A DNA stretch of 64,000 nucleotides from an uncultured Pseudodesulfovibrio sp. GTDB taxonomy: Bacteria; Desulfobacterota; Desulfovibrionia; Desulfovibrionales; Desulfovibrionaceae. Shown one piece after another: positions 9,001 to 17,523 of the stretch. Under the pieces are notes generated by a model. It did not search any database, had not been told where the DNA came from, and worked only from the letters and a program-made list of their open reading frames with translations. The stretch is from NCBI RefSeq assembly GCF_963675635.1, contig NZ_OY776488.1:1-64000 (forward strand), written 5' to 3'. Every line of letters begins with the position of its first letter. The stretch's first letter is position 1. The position numbers and the translations under genes were made by a program.

Positions 9001-9199
9001 GGATGCCTTTTTTGCTCCCATGGCCGTGGTTATCATGGGCGGTCTGACGTTCGCGACATTCCTGACGCTGGTGGTCGTGCCCGTGCTCTATAGTACCATA
9101 TTCGGCGTACACCGAAAGGGTGAAGAACGCAGGCGCTGGAGAGGCCGGTTTCCGTTTCACATGTTGTCTAGCAGCAAGCGGCGCAGTTGGTCTGGTTGA
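6095..9199 (+). CDS. RND family efflux pump, inner-membrane permease
   Basis: A 1034-aa proton-driven efflux pump, of full family length with two repeats of six membrane segments and large periplasmic loops. The start MNLAGYAVRHKAVMIVLIVLVVL is the usual first membrane helix. The proton-relay residues are present: the Asp in GMLVDNAIVVAEG (TM4) and the Lys in GMLIKNEIVLLDQI (TM10). The pattern is that of hydrophobe/amphiphile (HAE) pumps rather than CzcA metal pumps, though the substrate cannot be told. The start overlaps the adaptor stop (ATGA). No outer-membrane factor follows, so the pump must share a TolC-like channel from elsewhere. The unit is bounded by degenerate elements at 3989 and 9347. 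Confidence 0.92.
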   Translation: MNLAGYAVRHKAVMIVLIVLVVLGGLFSYSKLGRLEDPEFTIKTAVIFTQYPGATAEQVETEVTERLETAIQQLKQLKEVRSISRPEQSIIFAEIEETYDKNTLPQVWDELRRKVGQASGALPPGCQPPYVNDDFGDVYGLLFALTGDGYSQHELKEVADDLRRELLTCTDVGRIDFWGMPSEAVYVEIDRSKLVQLGFPPEAIFKAISQRNEIKKAGKIAAGSEDVRLRVTGDYTGISELSDQLIQGGPDNSMLRLRDVAKIERGYIDPPTTVMRWNGQPAVGIGISTVSGGDVIAMGDSINRKLEQLRARTPYGVELHTISHQSETVKEAVSGFELNLLSAVVIVIVLLMIFMGIREGCIIGAVLFLTILGTFICMYAMEISLQRISLGALVIALGMLVDNAIVVAEGFAVKIRSGVNALSAAEETVNESQWPLIGATGIAILAFAAITLSKDMTGEWLKSLFQVICLSLGLSWIFAVTVTPYLCVQLLKVKGTEESHKQSRFITVYRRFVGVCIDRRWLTLGVVLIMLVGAMWGFRFVKQDFMPDTNRPQITLDVWMPEGALLNRTADKIAEIEAHVLGVEGVKDVATFVGQGPLRFLLTFEPQMPNSSYGQLVISVEDFRDIPDIRANLTEYLMERHPGLITSVDVFKLGPGGGAVVARLSGPDADVLREMADKVEAVMWDHDNTRSIRTDWGQPVKTVSVQMAEERSRELGVTRADVAQSLNMNFAGETTGVYRHGSDLLPIVMRPPDHQRSGVENVENVHVWSGTQKHWIPIGQVVDGTEVKWETPVIHRFNRMRVLRVLCKQKEGTTDGLFRQLKAPIENIKMPEGYTLEWGGEHEEQVEANAKLMGNVPIAFTAMFLISVILFNTLRHPLIIFLGLPLANIGVVVGMLLTGKPFGFMAMLGFLSLSGMLIKNEIVLLDQINLERNGGKKPLDAVIDAAASRVRPVSMAAFTTVLGMIPLLWDAFFAPMAVVIMGGLTFATFLTLVVVPVLYSTIFGVHRKGEERRRWRGRFPFHMLSSSKRRSWSG

Positions 9200-9345
9200 G
9201 AAACGCATTGAGGCCGTATTGGTATGGAATCAAGGATAGATCGAACTTTTCGAATCCTTCCGATTTCAGTAGTGCGCCAAGTTCTTTTCCATTGTGCAGG
9301 AGGAGCTTGTTCTCAACTCTTGGCTATCCAGGCCATAACCAAAGC

Positions 9346-9595
9346 TGTGTCCGCCATATGTCCGTTTTTACCACGACACCATGTACAAATGGCTACATTC
9401 CGCATTTTTTGCACACTATGCAGCTTAGTTGACGAAGAAACCTGGTGGAGAATAAGTCCAGTTTAATAAAAGGTTGTTGACGGCATGCTGTCGTGCGCCT
9501 TCAAGAATGGCATTCAAGAAGTCGTGGGTTCGATTCCCTCCACCTCCACCACAAGAAAGTTAAGGACTTCGGATTATTATCCGAGGTCCTTTTTT
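9346..9595 (+). repeat. Degenerate ~205-bp element, copy 2, with intact T-arm, CCA and hairpin
   Basis: The best-preserved of the three copies. It starts gtgtccgccatatgtccg (9347-9364), has gacaccat at 9375 (the same offset of 28 as copy 1), atggcattcaagaa at 9507, and ggttcgattccc followed by cacctccacca ending at 9551. The acceptor end, CCA and T-loop look like the 3' end of a tRNA or tmRNA whose 5' strand would read GGAGGTG. That 5' part is absent nearby. It separates the RND unit from the TonB/Yej unit. A short frame in the first block (AICPFL, ATFRIF) resembles the same frame of copy 3 (AICRCS, ATFRFF), so part of it may once have been coding, for example an integrase end. Confidence 0.7.
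9564..9595 (+). terminator. Hairpin with T run behind element copy 2
   Basis: ggacttcgga-ttatta-tccgaggtcc (9564-9589) has ten paired bases including one G-T, followed by TTTTTT. It is a standard rho-independent terminator on the plus strand. Read on the minus strand it could also stop the long operon that ends at 9784. Confidence 0.8.
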
Positions 9596-9783
9596 CTTGG
9601 TTTTGGGCTGGAAAACGGTTGTGTGTCATAATGGATTTTTAGGTGGCAGCTTACAGCTGTACTGTCTCCAAAGTCCGCTGCTCAGTGTTCCGAAGAACCG
9701 AAGCCTCCTCTCAATCCATGAAGTCAGTTTGAAGTGCTGAAACAGTGGGGTAAGAAACATGTGGGTGGTTGTCTGGCCCGATC

Positions 9784-10977
9784 TTACAGCAAATCATTCA
9801 GTTGGGCCAAGCGGCTCTGGCGTTCATTGTCGACCATGCTGTCGATGGACTTGATGGCTTTTTTTGCTTTTTTTGCATAACGCTCATATCGGGTTGCAAT
9901 TTCAAATGAGTTTTTAGCGGCTTTCCATTGTTGTATTTCCCACAGGCTCATGCCGATTAAGAAGTGGGCGAGTCCTGTCTTTTCATTGAGGTCGGCGGAT
10001 TGTTGTAACGCTGTCACTGCTTCGGGATAGCGTCGTTTCCCGTAGAGAATTATTCCTTTGGTCAGCCATCGGGCGGAGGTAGAGTCCTGATGGATAGCGA
10101 GATTGAGCATACTCAGAGCTTGTTCGGTTCGTCCTGCCGAGAGATAGGCGCGGGCTAATTGGTCGCACACTATCGCAGAAGGAGTGCTCGTGAAGCTGTC
10201 TTCAAGGGCATGGGCTGATAGCAGTGGAGCCTCGATATACAGATAGAGTTGGGACAGGTTGCGCCGCTCTTCTTCGGTCGGTGGCTGGATTCTATAGGCT
10301 ATCTCCAAGGCTGCTGCGGCCCGTTTGTATTTTTTGTGCTCAATACGGACATTCGCCAGTAGTTTCCAGTACGTATGTTCAGTGGGAGAGAGTCTCAGGA
10401 AGCGTACCAGTACCTTTTCGGCCTGAGTCCACTGTTTACGTTGAATGAGCGAATGTGCGGCGAGTTTGACCCAGTTTGGCTCTACCTTTTCCAGTTCTAA
10501 CAGTGGTCGGACTGCATCATAGGCTAGTTCGTATGCCGTGGCCTGATAGTAGCATGCGCTTGCTTGATACCGGATGGTTGGAATTGGCTTTCCCGAGAGG
10601 TTGCAACTTTCGAGGAAGAGATTTCCCGCCTCTTTGAATCGCTCTTGTTCATAACGGACTACGGCAAGGTTGTGAACTATCTCGCGGCACTGCGGGTAAT
10701 CCTTATACCCTTTTTCAAATATTTGTGTGGCCTGGGAAAGTTCGTTTTGCTCAAGGAGCAGGCTCCCATAGAGCACTATCCCATATGGATGGGGGTGTGT
10801 AGCGTGTTTCATATACTGACTGAGAATTTTTCGAGCGCAGTCAGGTTTCCCTTTTTTGATACAGGCATGGGCTTTTGACAGTTGCCGCTGGGTTTGTTCG
10901 GTCATGGGACGGGACATGTTGGCCAGAGCAAGTGTTGGCAGGAGGACCAGTGAGATAAGCAAAATGGTTAAACGCAT
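9784..10977 (-). CDS. TPR-repeat periplasmic protein of the TonB2 cluster
   Basis: This is a secreted tetratricopeptide protein of 397 aa. The ATG at 10977 is used because it gives a clean signal peptide (MRLTILLISLVLLPTLALA) and lies two bases behind the TonB stop; the longer frame lies inside tonB. The rest is almost all helical repeats, for example QATQIFEKGYKDYPQCREIVHNLAVVRYEQ, QALSMLNLAIHQDST and AVTALQQSADLNEKTG. A TPR protein as last gene is a hallmark of TonB2 clusters in Vibrio and relatives, where it is thought to assist the energy-transducing complex in the periplasm. It is the last gene of the ten-gene operon. Confidence 0.85.
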   Translation of the reverse strand: MRLTILLISLVLLPTLALANMSRPMTEQTQRQLSKAHACIKKGKPDCARKILSQYMKHATHPHPYGIVLYGSLLLEQNELSQATQIFEKGYKDYPQCREIVHNLAVVRYEQERFKEAGNLFLESCNLSGKPIPTIRYQASACYYQATAYELAYDAVRPLLELEKVEPNWVKLAAHSLIQRKQWTQAEKVLVRFLRLSPTEHTYWKLLANVRIEHKKYKRAAAALEIAYRIQPPTEEERRNLSQLYLYIEAPLLSAHALEDSFTSTPSAIVCDQLARAYLSAGRTEQALSMLNLAIHQDSTSARWLTKGIILYGKRRYPEAVTALQQSADLNEKTGLAHFLIGMSLWEIQQWKAAKNSFEIATRYERYAKKAKKAIKSIDSMVDNERQSRLAQLNDLL

Positions 10978-10979
10978 AA

Positions 10980-11675
10980 TTAGTCCAAATTGAAGTTGAT
11001 GGGGATGACTGCATGCCATTTGACTTTCTTGCCATCCTTGGTGCCGGGCTTGAAACGCCATTTGCGCAAGACCCTTTCCAGTTCCGAGGCAAACAAGTCC
11101 GCATGGTTTCCGTCAATGATCTCCACCTTTGTCACGTTGCCATTTTCGTCCACATACATCTTTGCCTGGATGGTGCTTTCAATTCTGAGACGTTTAGCTT
11201 CCCGGGGATAGTTCGGTGGCGGGCTGAATATCGGGGATACAGTGTTGTCCAGTTCTCCTATGCTGAGTGAACCTCCCGTCAGAGTGGGAGCCGAAGCAGC
11301 CGGAGCCGAGAATGAAGCCGGAGCCGGAAGAGACATGCCTGTGGCAAGCCTCGGATTGATGGTAAATTGTACGTCCGGCAAGTCTATCTGGGCTGTCGGT
11401 TGTTGCGGAGTAAAGCTTATGTCCTGCATCGGCGGAGCGAATTCCTGTACCTGCTCTGGTTCAGTTTGATCCGGTGCGTCCTGCGTGTCTTTTTCTGTCT
11501 TCTGATTTGGTGATGGAGACGGGGACATTGAAAGACTGACCGCTCCATATTCAGACGGCGGTGGTGGAGTGCCTTGCAATCCGGACATGATCTGGGGGAG
11601 CAGGAACAAGCCCAGGGTCATCAGGAGTGCTGCGGTACCCGATATCGCGTGTCGTCTTATTGCTTGCGGACTCAT
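10980..11675 (-). CDS. tonB: TonB-like energy transducer (TonB2 type)
   Basis: A 231-aa TonB protein that passes energy from the ExbB/ExbD motor to an outer-membrane receptor. It has one N-terminal membrane helix (residues ~12-30, AALLMTLGLFLLPQI) and a long proline-rich periplasmic spacer (residues ~35-150). The C-terminal TonB fold contains PNYPREAKRLRIESTIQAKM, then VDENGNVTKVEIIDG and the RVLRKWRFKPGTKDGKKVKW strand region. This is shorter than the classical TonB, as usual for TonB2. The start overlaps exbD by four bases (ATGA), so translation is coupled. Its likely client is the receptor at 23786. Confidence 0.92.
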   Translation of the reverse strand: MSPQAIRRHAISGTAALLMTLGLFLLPQIMSGLQGTPPPPSEYGAVSLSMSPSPSPNQKTEKDTQDAPDQTEPEQVQEFAPPMQDISFTPQQPTAQIDLPDVQFTINPRLATGMSLPAPASFSAPAASAPTLTGGSLSIGELDNTVSPIFSPPPNYPREAKRLRIESTIQAKMYVDENGNVTKVEIIDGNHADLFASELERVLRKWRFKPGTKDGKKVKWHAVIPINFNLD

Positions 11676-12085
11676 TGTGGCTTCCTTGCTGCCACACTGA
11701 TGTTTTTGACCTCAGCCTCACGACAGGCGTCCAATACCTTGATGAGGATACCGCTTTCCGTTTTTGTGTCGGCGGCAACCACCACGACACCTTCAGGTGT
11801 TTCGGCCATGAAACGCTCCATCCATGAACGTAGTGAACGAATGTCGATACTCTTGTGGTCCACCCAGATGTTTCCTGAAGGATCAATACCCACCACCACA
11901 CTGACATTTTCTTTGCGTTCTGCCGAGTTGGCTACCGGGCGTTCCACGTCCACTCCGGATTCCTTTACGAAGCTGGTCGTGACAATAAAGAAAATGAGCA
12001 GGATGAACACCATGTCGATGAGGGGGGTCATGTTGATGCCAGAACTGGAATCGCGTCTTTTGCGATAGGGAGAATACGCACTCAT
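11672..12085 (-). CDS. exbD: ExbD-like proton-channel protein
   Basis: A 137-aa ExbD/TolR protein with a single membrane helix near the N-terminus (INMTPLIDMVFILLIFFIV). It contains the conserved membrane Asp that carries protons in this family (the D of PLIDMVF). The rest is the short periplasmic domain. The gene overlaps exbB upstream and tonB downstream by four bases each. With ExbB it forms the motor that uses the proton gradient to energise TonB. Confidence 0.93.
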   Translation of the reverse strand: MSAYSPYRKRRDSSSGINMTPLIDMVFILLIFFIVTTSFVKESGVDVERPVANSAERKENVSVVVGIDPSGNIWVDHKSIDIRSLRSWMERFMAETPEGVVVVAADTKTESGILIKVLDACREAEVKNISVAARKPQ

Positions 12086-12663
12086 GCGAGTACCTCCTTA
12101 CCGACTGCCACGCGTTCAACGTCGCTGAGAAAAAGCACCATGCGATCTTTGAGTTTTGCGGCTCGGCGATAGAGCAGACTGCCTGCCACCATCCCGGGGA
12201 CCGCTACAATAAGACCGCTTTGCGTGGTTATGAGAGCTTGAGATATTCCTGCAGCCAACCCTTTGGCATTGCCCGTGCCAAACTGGGCGATGACCTCAAA
12301 GGTGTTCACCATGCCTGTTACCGTGCCCAAAAGTCCGAGCAAAGGCGCTGTGGCCGCCAGTATGAGAATGGTGGATATTCCTTTTTTCGTGTGTCCAGCA
12401 TGTCGGTCCACAAGTACCCTCGCTACTTCCACGTCCAGTTCTTCGTTGCCCGATCGAGAGGCGAGATAGTCTTTGGCAATGGCGCTTTGCCAATCGTCCC
12501 CACTGTAGGTCAGGACTTCTTGAAGCGTTCGTTCCTGGCGGATCAGGGTGAGCAGTTCGCGCGCCTTGAGGAAGACCAACCACCAGAGGGTCAGTGCCAG
12601 AACTCCTATGGGCAGCATGATAATGCCCCCCTCACGCAGGTGATTAAAAAGCTCTATAAACAT
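12082..12663 (-). CDS. exbB: ExbB-like motor protein
   Basis: A 193-aa MotA/TolQ/ExbB protein. It has three membrane helices (around residues 12-35, 95-118 and 145-170) with the conserved block ATAPLLGLLGTVTGMVNTFE followed by AAGISQALITTQSGLIVAVPG. The short gene is the ExbB2 type. A second, longer ExbB-like protein lies three bases upstream, and this pairing is typical of the TonB2 cluster. Confidence 0.92.
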   Translation of the reverse strand: MFIELFNHLREGGIIMLPIGVLALTLWWLVFLKARELLTLIRQERTLQEVLTYSGDDWQSAIAKDYLASRSGNEELDVEVARVLVDRHAGHTKKGISTILILAATAPLLGLLGTVTGMVNTFEVIAQFGTGNAKGLAAGISQALITTQSGLIVAVPGMVAGSLLYRRAAKLKDRMVLFLSDVERVAVGKEVLA

Positions 12664-12666
12664 GTT

Positions 12667-14103
12667 TTAATCCCCTTTTCCCGTAGCCACGATTCGGGAA
12701 ACAAGAGTGGTTCCCTTTTCTTCCATATCTGCCACCATGCAATCGACTTTTCGCTCCAGAAAATGATGCATGAGCGTGAGAGGTACTGCCACAGCCAGTC
12801 CCAGTTGAGTGGTGACAAGTGCTTCGGAAATGCCGCCCGACATCATGCGGGCATCCCCGGTGCCGAAGATGGTGATGACCTGAAAGGTGCCGATCATGCC
12901 TGTTACTGTCCCCAAAAGACCGAGCAATGGGGCGACAGCGGCAAGAATGTTAATGGTGGGCAGGAAGCGTTCCAATTTTGGCAGCTCATGTAAAATGGAC
13001 TCCTGAAGCCCTTTTTCCATACTGACGAGTGTTCCTCCCGAGTGGAGGACAACATGTTTGAGTACTCGACAGGTAGGCGTGTTCCCCTTGGTGCCAAGGC
13101 AGGATGCACAACGTTTAAGGTCTCCCTTCACGGCCCATTCCATGGCTTTTCCCATTTGGCAGTCCGGGCAGGTTCGGATACGACTTAGAGAAAAGAGGCG
13201 TTCTCCCGCCAGTACAAAGCCGATGAACCCGACCAGGAGGATAGGCCAAACCAGCAGGCCGCCATTGAGAATGGAGGTGAGAAACCCGGATGTGTCGCCA
13301 AAACGTTTGAATACTTCACCGCCTGAAAAATCCAGAGGCGCATCTATGCGTTGGTTTGCAACAAATTCTTTTGCTCCGTCCACCGCATCATTAAAATCAC
13401 CGGGTACCATTTCCAGTTTTCCGCTGACGCTGGGTTGCAGGAATGCTGTCATGCCGTCATCGTCCAGGAAGAATGCCCCGAGGGTTCCCAAACGGGTTAC
13501 GATACCTTGTCTCTCACTGCCGTCGGGAGCTATGCAAATGGTGCGGGTTGATCGCACTTCACCCGATGCTGTGAATTCCCGGAACCACATTTCGGTAAGG
13601 GCCTGTATGGACTCAAGGCCCGGAAAATGATTCGTGTCCAGTAGTGCTTCGAGTTCCTGTAAACGGGCGGGGCGTTCAGCTGTTACCGGACTGTTCAGTG
13701 CGCGCTTGCGCATTTGTTTTGCTGAAGTTCGGACGGTGCCTTCGATGAGGCGCATGGAATCTTTCTGGCTGTCCAGCGCTGTTTCCAGCATCTGTTTTTG
13801 GTCTGCCTTCCGCTCGAATTGTTGCAACCATGATTGGTAATTGGCGTTGCGGCGATCGTTTTCAGAACGCAGGGCTTCCAGTTCTTGTTGCAGCGTGTGT
13901 TTTTCGTCGGCAATGTCCCGCATGGTTTGGTCTGCATTCGCTTTGGTTCTATCTCGTAGGGCACTGACTTCGTTGACGGTCTGCTTCCACTTTTTGGCTT
14001 GTGGTTGAGCAACTGCCTCTTGCGATCTCGGAGTCGTTTCCGTCTGTGCATGGACTGGCAAAGCCAAGCAGAGTAACGTGAAAAATGCGATTATGAAGCG
14101 CAT
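12667..14103 (-). CDS. ttpC: TtpC-like long MotA/TolQ/ExbB protein of the TonB2 system
   Basis: A 478-aa protein with a signal peptide (ITAFFTLLCLALPVHA-like, residues 1-19) and a periplasmic coiled-coil region to about residue 170. A middle domain follows, then a C-terminal ExbB-like part with three membrane helices and the motif AAVAPLLGLLGTVTGMIGTF. A small cysteine knot, CPDCQMGKAMEW plus CASCLGTKGNTPTC, lies in the cytoplasmic loop behind the first helix of that part. This build matches TtpC, which in Vibrio is needed in addition to ExbB2 and ExbD2 for TonB2 function. The ATG overlaps the stop of the DUF3450 gene. The four extra cysteines could bind a metal; I cannot say whether they are normal for the family. 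Confidence 0.87.
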   Translation of the reverse strand: MRFIIAFFTLLCLALPVHAQTETTPRSQEAVAQPQAKKWKQTVNEVSALRDRTKANADQTMRDIADEKHTLQQELEALRSENDRRNANYQSWLQQFERKADQKQMLETALDSQKDSMRLIEGTVRTSAKQMRKRALNSPVTAERPARLQELEALLDTNHFPGLESIQALTEMWFREFTASGEVRSTRTICIAPDGSERQGIVTRLGTLGAFFLDDDGMTAFLQPSVSGKLEMVPGDFNDAVDGAKEFVANQRIDAPLDFSGGEVFKRFGDTSGFLTSILNGGLLVWPILLVGFIGFVLAGERLFSLSRIRTCPDCQMGKAMEWAVKGDLKRCASCLGTKGNTPTCRVLKHVVLHSGGTLVSMEKGLQESILHELPKLERFLPTINILAAVAPLLGLLGTVTGMIGTFQVITIFGTGDARMMSGGISEALVTTQLGLAVAVPLTLMHHFLERKVDCMVADMEEKGTTLVSRIVATGKGD

Positions 14104-14882
14104 TAGCGAACCTCCTTCATGGGCAGAAATACGAAGTCGGTGAATCTCTTGCGTTCAATCATTGTTTCCAATTGTACGAGCGGACGCGTGAATTTGGAGG
14201 GCAGGGTAGTGTAGCCGCCTGCTTTGGGCTGGTATTGCCCGGCGGTTTCTTGGTCTGGTGTTAAGCAGTATAGTCCGAGTCTTCCGGCCCTCAGAATAGT
14301 CACTTGAGTTGGCTTGCCGTCCAGAATAATGGTCTGTTCAGTGCTGTCAGCGCTCTGTCCATAGGCTGTTTCCACTTCAAGTGCTTCGAGAATTCGACGG
14401 AGCTTTTCACCATTTGGAATGGTGTGGTCGTCCAATGTCCTGTGGAGAAAGTTGAGACGACGAGTGCGTTCCGTTGTGAGGAATGGCAGGTCTGTTTGCA
14501 CCTCATTTCCTATGCGGGCCACCAAATCGTAGAGTAGTGGCTCAAGCTCTTGCTCCATGCGCTCCATTTCCGTTTTGATGCGTTCCAATTCGGTTATTTT
14601 TTCATCGAGGGACAGTACGTAGCGTGAGTATTTCTTTTCCTGAAATGAAAGCCATAGATTCTCATTCTTGAGTTGGCGAATTTCATTGACCATTGCGCTT
14701 CGTTCAGACGTCCATTGAGTCTGAACTTTCTGGCTTGCTGATTCGACGTCAATGGCATCTTCAACCATTTTTTGGGCTATATCTTGTGAAGCCGAAGAGG
14801 CCGAGACTGACCCCAGAAGTAAGCAGACAGCAAGTAACGGTCCTGCCACTTTACCGGAGTTGAGTATCTGTTTCAAAGTCAT
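14103..14882 (-). CDS. DUF3450 periplasmic coiled-coil protein of the TonB2 cluster
   Basis: A 259-aa secreted protein with a signal peptide (GPLLAVCLLLGSVSASSAS) and a long coiled-coil (residues ~40-125, rich in E, K, R and L heptads). A conserved tail with TERTRRLNFLHRTLDD, ILEALEVETAYGQ and RAGRLGLYCLTPDQ follows. This pattern is DUF3450, which regularly precedes TtpC in TonB2 operons. It probably contacts the periplasmic part of TtpC; no activity is known. The gene overlaps yejF by four bases, which ties the TonB2 genes to the peptide importer in one transcript. Confidence 0.85.
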   Translation of the reverse strand: MTLKQILNSGKVAGPLLAVCLLLGSVSASSASQDIAQKMVEDAIDVESASQKVQTQWTSERSAMVNEIRQLKNENLWLSFQEKKYSRYVLSLDEKITELERIKTEMERMEQELEPLLYDLVARIGNEVQTDLPFLTTERTRRLNFLHRTLDDHTIPNGEKLRRILEALEVETAYGQSADSTEQTIILDGKPTQVTILRAGRLGLYCLTPDQETAGQYQPKAGGYTTLPSKFTRPLVQLETMIERKRFTDFVFLPMKEVR

Positions 14883-16498
14883 GCTGAGTATTCCTTTGCG
14901 ATCATGGAGACGGTTGGACCGGAGAAGTCCGCGGCGTCCAAAAGTGTCCGGGTGTATTTATTCTTTGGTGAGTTGAAAACGGATTGAGTGGGACCTGCCT
15001 CTACAATTTCCCCAGCTCGCATGACCAGCACGTGATGGCAAAAGGATCGAGTGAGGTGCAGGTCATGGGTGATAAAGAGATAGGACAGCCCTCGCTTTTC
15101 CTGAAGAGAGCGGAGTAATTCGATAATTTTGAATTGTACGCTGCGGTCCAGTGACGAGGTGGGTTCATCCAAAACAATGAACTCAGGGCGAAGCACAAGA
15201 GCGCGAGCTATGGCAATGCGCTGTCGCTGGCCTCCAGAAAATTCATGGGGATACCGGTTGCGTATGTCGGTGGACAGGCCGACTTCTTTGAGTACTTCAT
15301 CTACACGTCGATCTTTCTCCTGTTGAGAAAAATTATGGTGGGCGGACAGTCCTTCCGAAACGATTTGTTCGATGCTCATTCGTGGACTGAGAGAGCTGAA
15401 TGGGTCTTGGAAAACCATCTGCATGCGTTTGCGCAACGAACGAAGCGATTCACCTTTAAGCCCTTCAAGGGGCTGGCCCGCAAAGTTGATTTGTCCCGTG
15501 CTCCGAAGCATACGAAGTGCTGCGAGTCCGAGAGTTGTTTTCCCTGATCCTGATTCCCCTACAATGCCAAGACATTCGCCCTTGTTTATGTAGAGAGAAA
15601 CGTCGTCTACGGCTTTGACGTGGTCTTGGGTCCGTTTGAGTAATCCCTTTTTGATGGGAAACCATACCCGGAGATTCTGTATGTCCAGCAGGCGTTCCTT
15701 TTTGGGAGGCAGCTTTGAGGGCGTTAATCCATGATTGCCCTGTATCAGGAGCTGGGTGCTTTCGTTAGCGGGGGCGGCGAAGATTTGTTCCGTTTCTCCT
15801 TGTTCCACAATCTGACCGTGTTGCATGACACATACGCGGTGAGAATAGTGGCGTACCAGCCCAAGGTCATGACTGATGAGCAGGGTTGCCATGTTCAGTT
15901 TTTGAGACAGTGTTGCGATGAGGTCGAGAATTTGTCGTTGAACCGTGACATCCAGAGCCGTCGTCGGTTCGTCTGCAATGAGAAGGTCTGGTTCTCCTGC
16001 CAGAGCGGAAGCAATCATGATGCGCTGGCATTGACCGCCAGAGAGTTCATGTGGATATGCGCTGAGACGCTTTTCAGGCGTATCAATACCCACCATGTGC
16101 AGTAATTCGAGTGTCCGGTGGCGGGCAGAACTGCCAGTGAGCCCTTTATGCAACAAAAGAGTTTCACCTATTTGTTTCTCCACCGAGTGCAGGGGGTTGA
16201 GGCTGGGACGGGGTTCTTGAAAGATCATCGCGGCCCGGCTGCCCCGCAGAGTGCATAGGGTCGAATCTGATGCGGTCAACATGTCGGTGTTTTTCAGTTG
16301 AATCGTTCCGGATTTGATTTGTGCCTCAGGGGGGAGCACGGCCATTGCCGCTCGTGCAGTCATGGATTTGCCTGACCCGGATTCTCCGACTATCGCGAGA
16401 GTCTCCCCGGCGTGGACAGTGAAAGACACGTTTTGCACGACATGTTGTTGACCAAAGGCAATGGTCAGGTTGTCAACATTCAGAAGAGGCATGGTCAT
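14879..16498 (-). CDS. yejF: Peptide ABC importer, double ATPase subunit (YejF type)
   Basis: A 539-aa protein with two complete ABC ATPase domains in tandem. The first has GESGSGKSMTARA, LSGGQCQR and [12 protein letters not shown]; the second has GESGSGKTTLGL, FSGGQRQR and FIVLDEPTSSLD. Each ends in the helical tail seen in oligopeptide transporters. The fusion of the two ATPases in one chain is the YejF/GsiA build, and the adjacent yejE, yejB and yejA confirm Yej. It powers import of peptides across the inner membrane. AGGAA precedes the ATG at 16498, which overlaps the yejE stop. Confidence 0.93.
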   Translation of the reverse strand: MTMPLLNVDNLTIAFGQQHVVQNVSFTVHAGETLAIVGESGSGKSMTARAAMAVLPPEAQIKSGTIQLKNTDMLTASDSTLCTLRGSRAAMIFQEPRPSLNPLHSVEKQIGETLLLHKGLTGSSARHRTLELLHMVGIDTPEKRLSAYPHELSGGQCQRIMIASALAGEPDLLIADEPTTALDVTVQRQILDLIATLSQKLNMATLLISHDLGLVRHYSHRVCVMQHGQIVEQGETEQIFAAPANESTQLLIQGNHGLTPSKLPPKKERLLDIQNLRVWFPIKKGLLKRTQDHVKAVDDVSLYINKGECLGIVGESGSGKTTLGLAALRMLRSTGQINFAGQPLEGLKGESLRSLRKRMQMVFQDPFSSLSPRMSIEQIVSEGLSAHHNFSQQEKDRRVDEVLKEVGLSTDIRNRYPHEFSGGQRQRIAIARALVLRPEFIVLDEPTSSLDRSVQFKIIELLRSLQEKRGLSYLFITHDLHLTRSFCHHVLVMRAGEIVEAGPTQSVFNSPKNKYTRTLLDAADFSGPTVSMIAKEYSA

Positions 16499-17523
16499 AA
16501 GACATTCCTGTTGGGGTCCAACGCGTCACGGGCGGCTTCACCAATGAACACGAGTACGGTGAGGGTGATGGAGAGCATGGCAAAGGCGGACAGCCCTATC
16601 CATGGTGCGTGAAGATTGGACTTACCCTGTGCCAGTAATTCGCCCAGCGAGGGGGACCCGGGAGGCATGCCGAAGCCAAGAAAATCCAGTGAAGTCAGAG
16701 TGGTGATGGCTCCGTTGAGTACAAACGGAAGAAAGGTCAATGCCGCCACCATGGCGTTAGGCAGGATATGCCTGAACATGATATTGCGGTCGCGTACCCC
16801 CATGGCCTGAGCAGCCCGTACGTAGTCCAGATTGCGTCCTCGCAGGAATTCGGCACGCACGACATTGACCAGTGCCATCCAGCTAAAGAGGAGCATGATG
16901 CCCAGCAGCCACCAGAAACCGGGCTTAAACATATCGGACAGGATAATGAGGAGATAAAGGACTGGTAGCCCTGACCAGACTTCCATGAACCGTTGACTGA
17001 ACATGTCGATTCGGCCCCCGTAATATCCCTGTACGGCACCGGCAGCCACACCTGCAATGGTGCTGATAAAGGTGAGCAGCATGCCGAAACAGACAGAGAT
17101 ACGAAATCCATATAGGAGACGCGCCACCAGATCGCGTCCCTGATCGTCTGTTCCCAGTGGGTGATTCAGAGAAGGGGGGGCTGGTGCCGGAACCGGGAGG
17201 TCGTAGTCGATGGTCTGATCTGCGAAACGGATGATGGGCCAGATCATCCAGCCATTCTCATTGATTTTGTCTGCAATGTATGGGTCCCGGTAATCTGCTG
17301 GTGCATCAAAGTCTCCACCAAATGTTGTTTCCGGGTAGTCCATGAATATCGGGGTGTAATACGTATTTTGATAGCGAACGAGCAGTGGGGTGTCGTTGGC
17401 TATGAATTCCGCGCCTATGGAGAGCAGAAAGAGCGTGGAGAACAGAATGAGTGACCACCAGCCCCGACGGCTGTTGCGAAAGGATTGCAGGCGACGTTTG
17501 GTAAGATGGGAGAGCTTAACCAT
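16495..17523 (-). CDS. yejE: Peptide ABC importer permease YejE
   Basis: A 342-aa inner-membrane permease of the DppC/OppC class. It has an N-terminal helix ([23 protein letters not shown]), then the typical YejE extension with [20 protein letters not shown], and five further helices. The cytoplasmic coupling motif is in [20 protein letters not shown]. The ATG at 17523 is chosen because AAGGAGG stands six bases ahead of it; it overlaps the yejB end by eight bases. Together with YejB it forms the channel. Confidence 0.93.
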   Translation of the reverse strand: MVKLSHLTKRRLQSFRNSRRGWWSLILFSTLFLLSIGAEFIANDTPLLVRYQNTYYTPIFMDYPETTFGGDFDAPADYRDPYIADKINENGWMIWPIIRFADQTIDYDLPVPAPAPPSLNHPLGTDDQGRDLVARLLYGFRISVCFGMLLTFISTIAGVAAGAVQGYYGGRIDMFSQRFMEVWSGLPVLYLLIILSDMFKPGFWWLLGIMLLFSWMALVNVVRAEFLRGRNLDYVRAAQAMGVRDRNIMFRHILPNAMVAALTFLPFVLNGAITTLTSLDFLGFGMPPGSPSLGELLAQGKSNLHAPWIGLSAFAMLSITLTVLVFIGEAARDALDPNRNVL

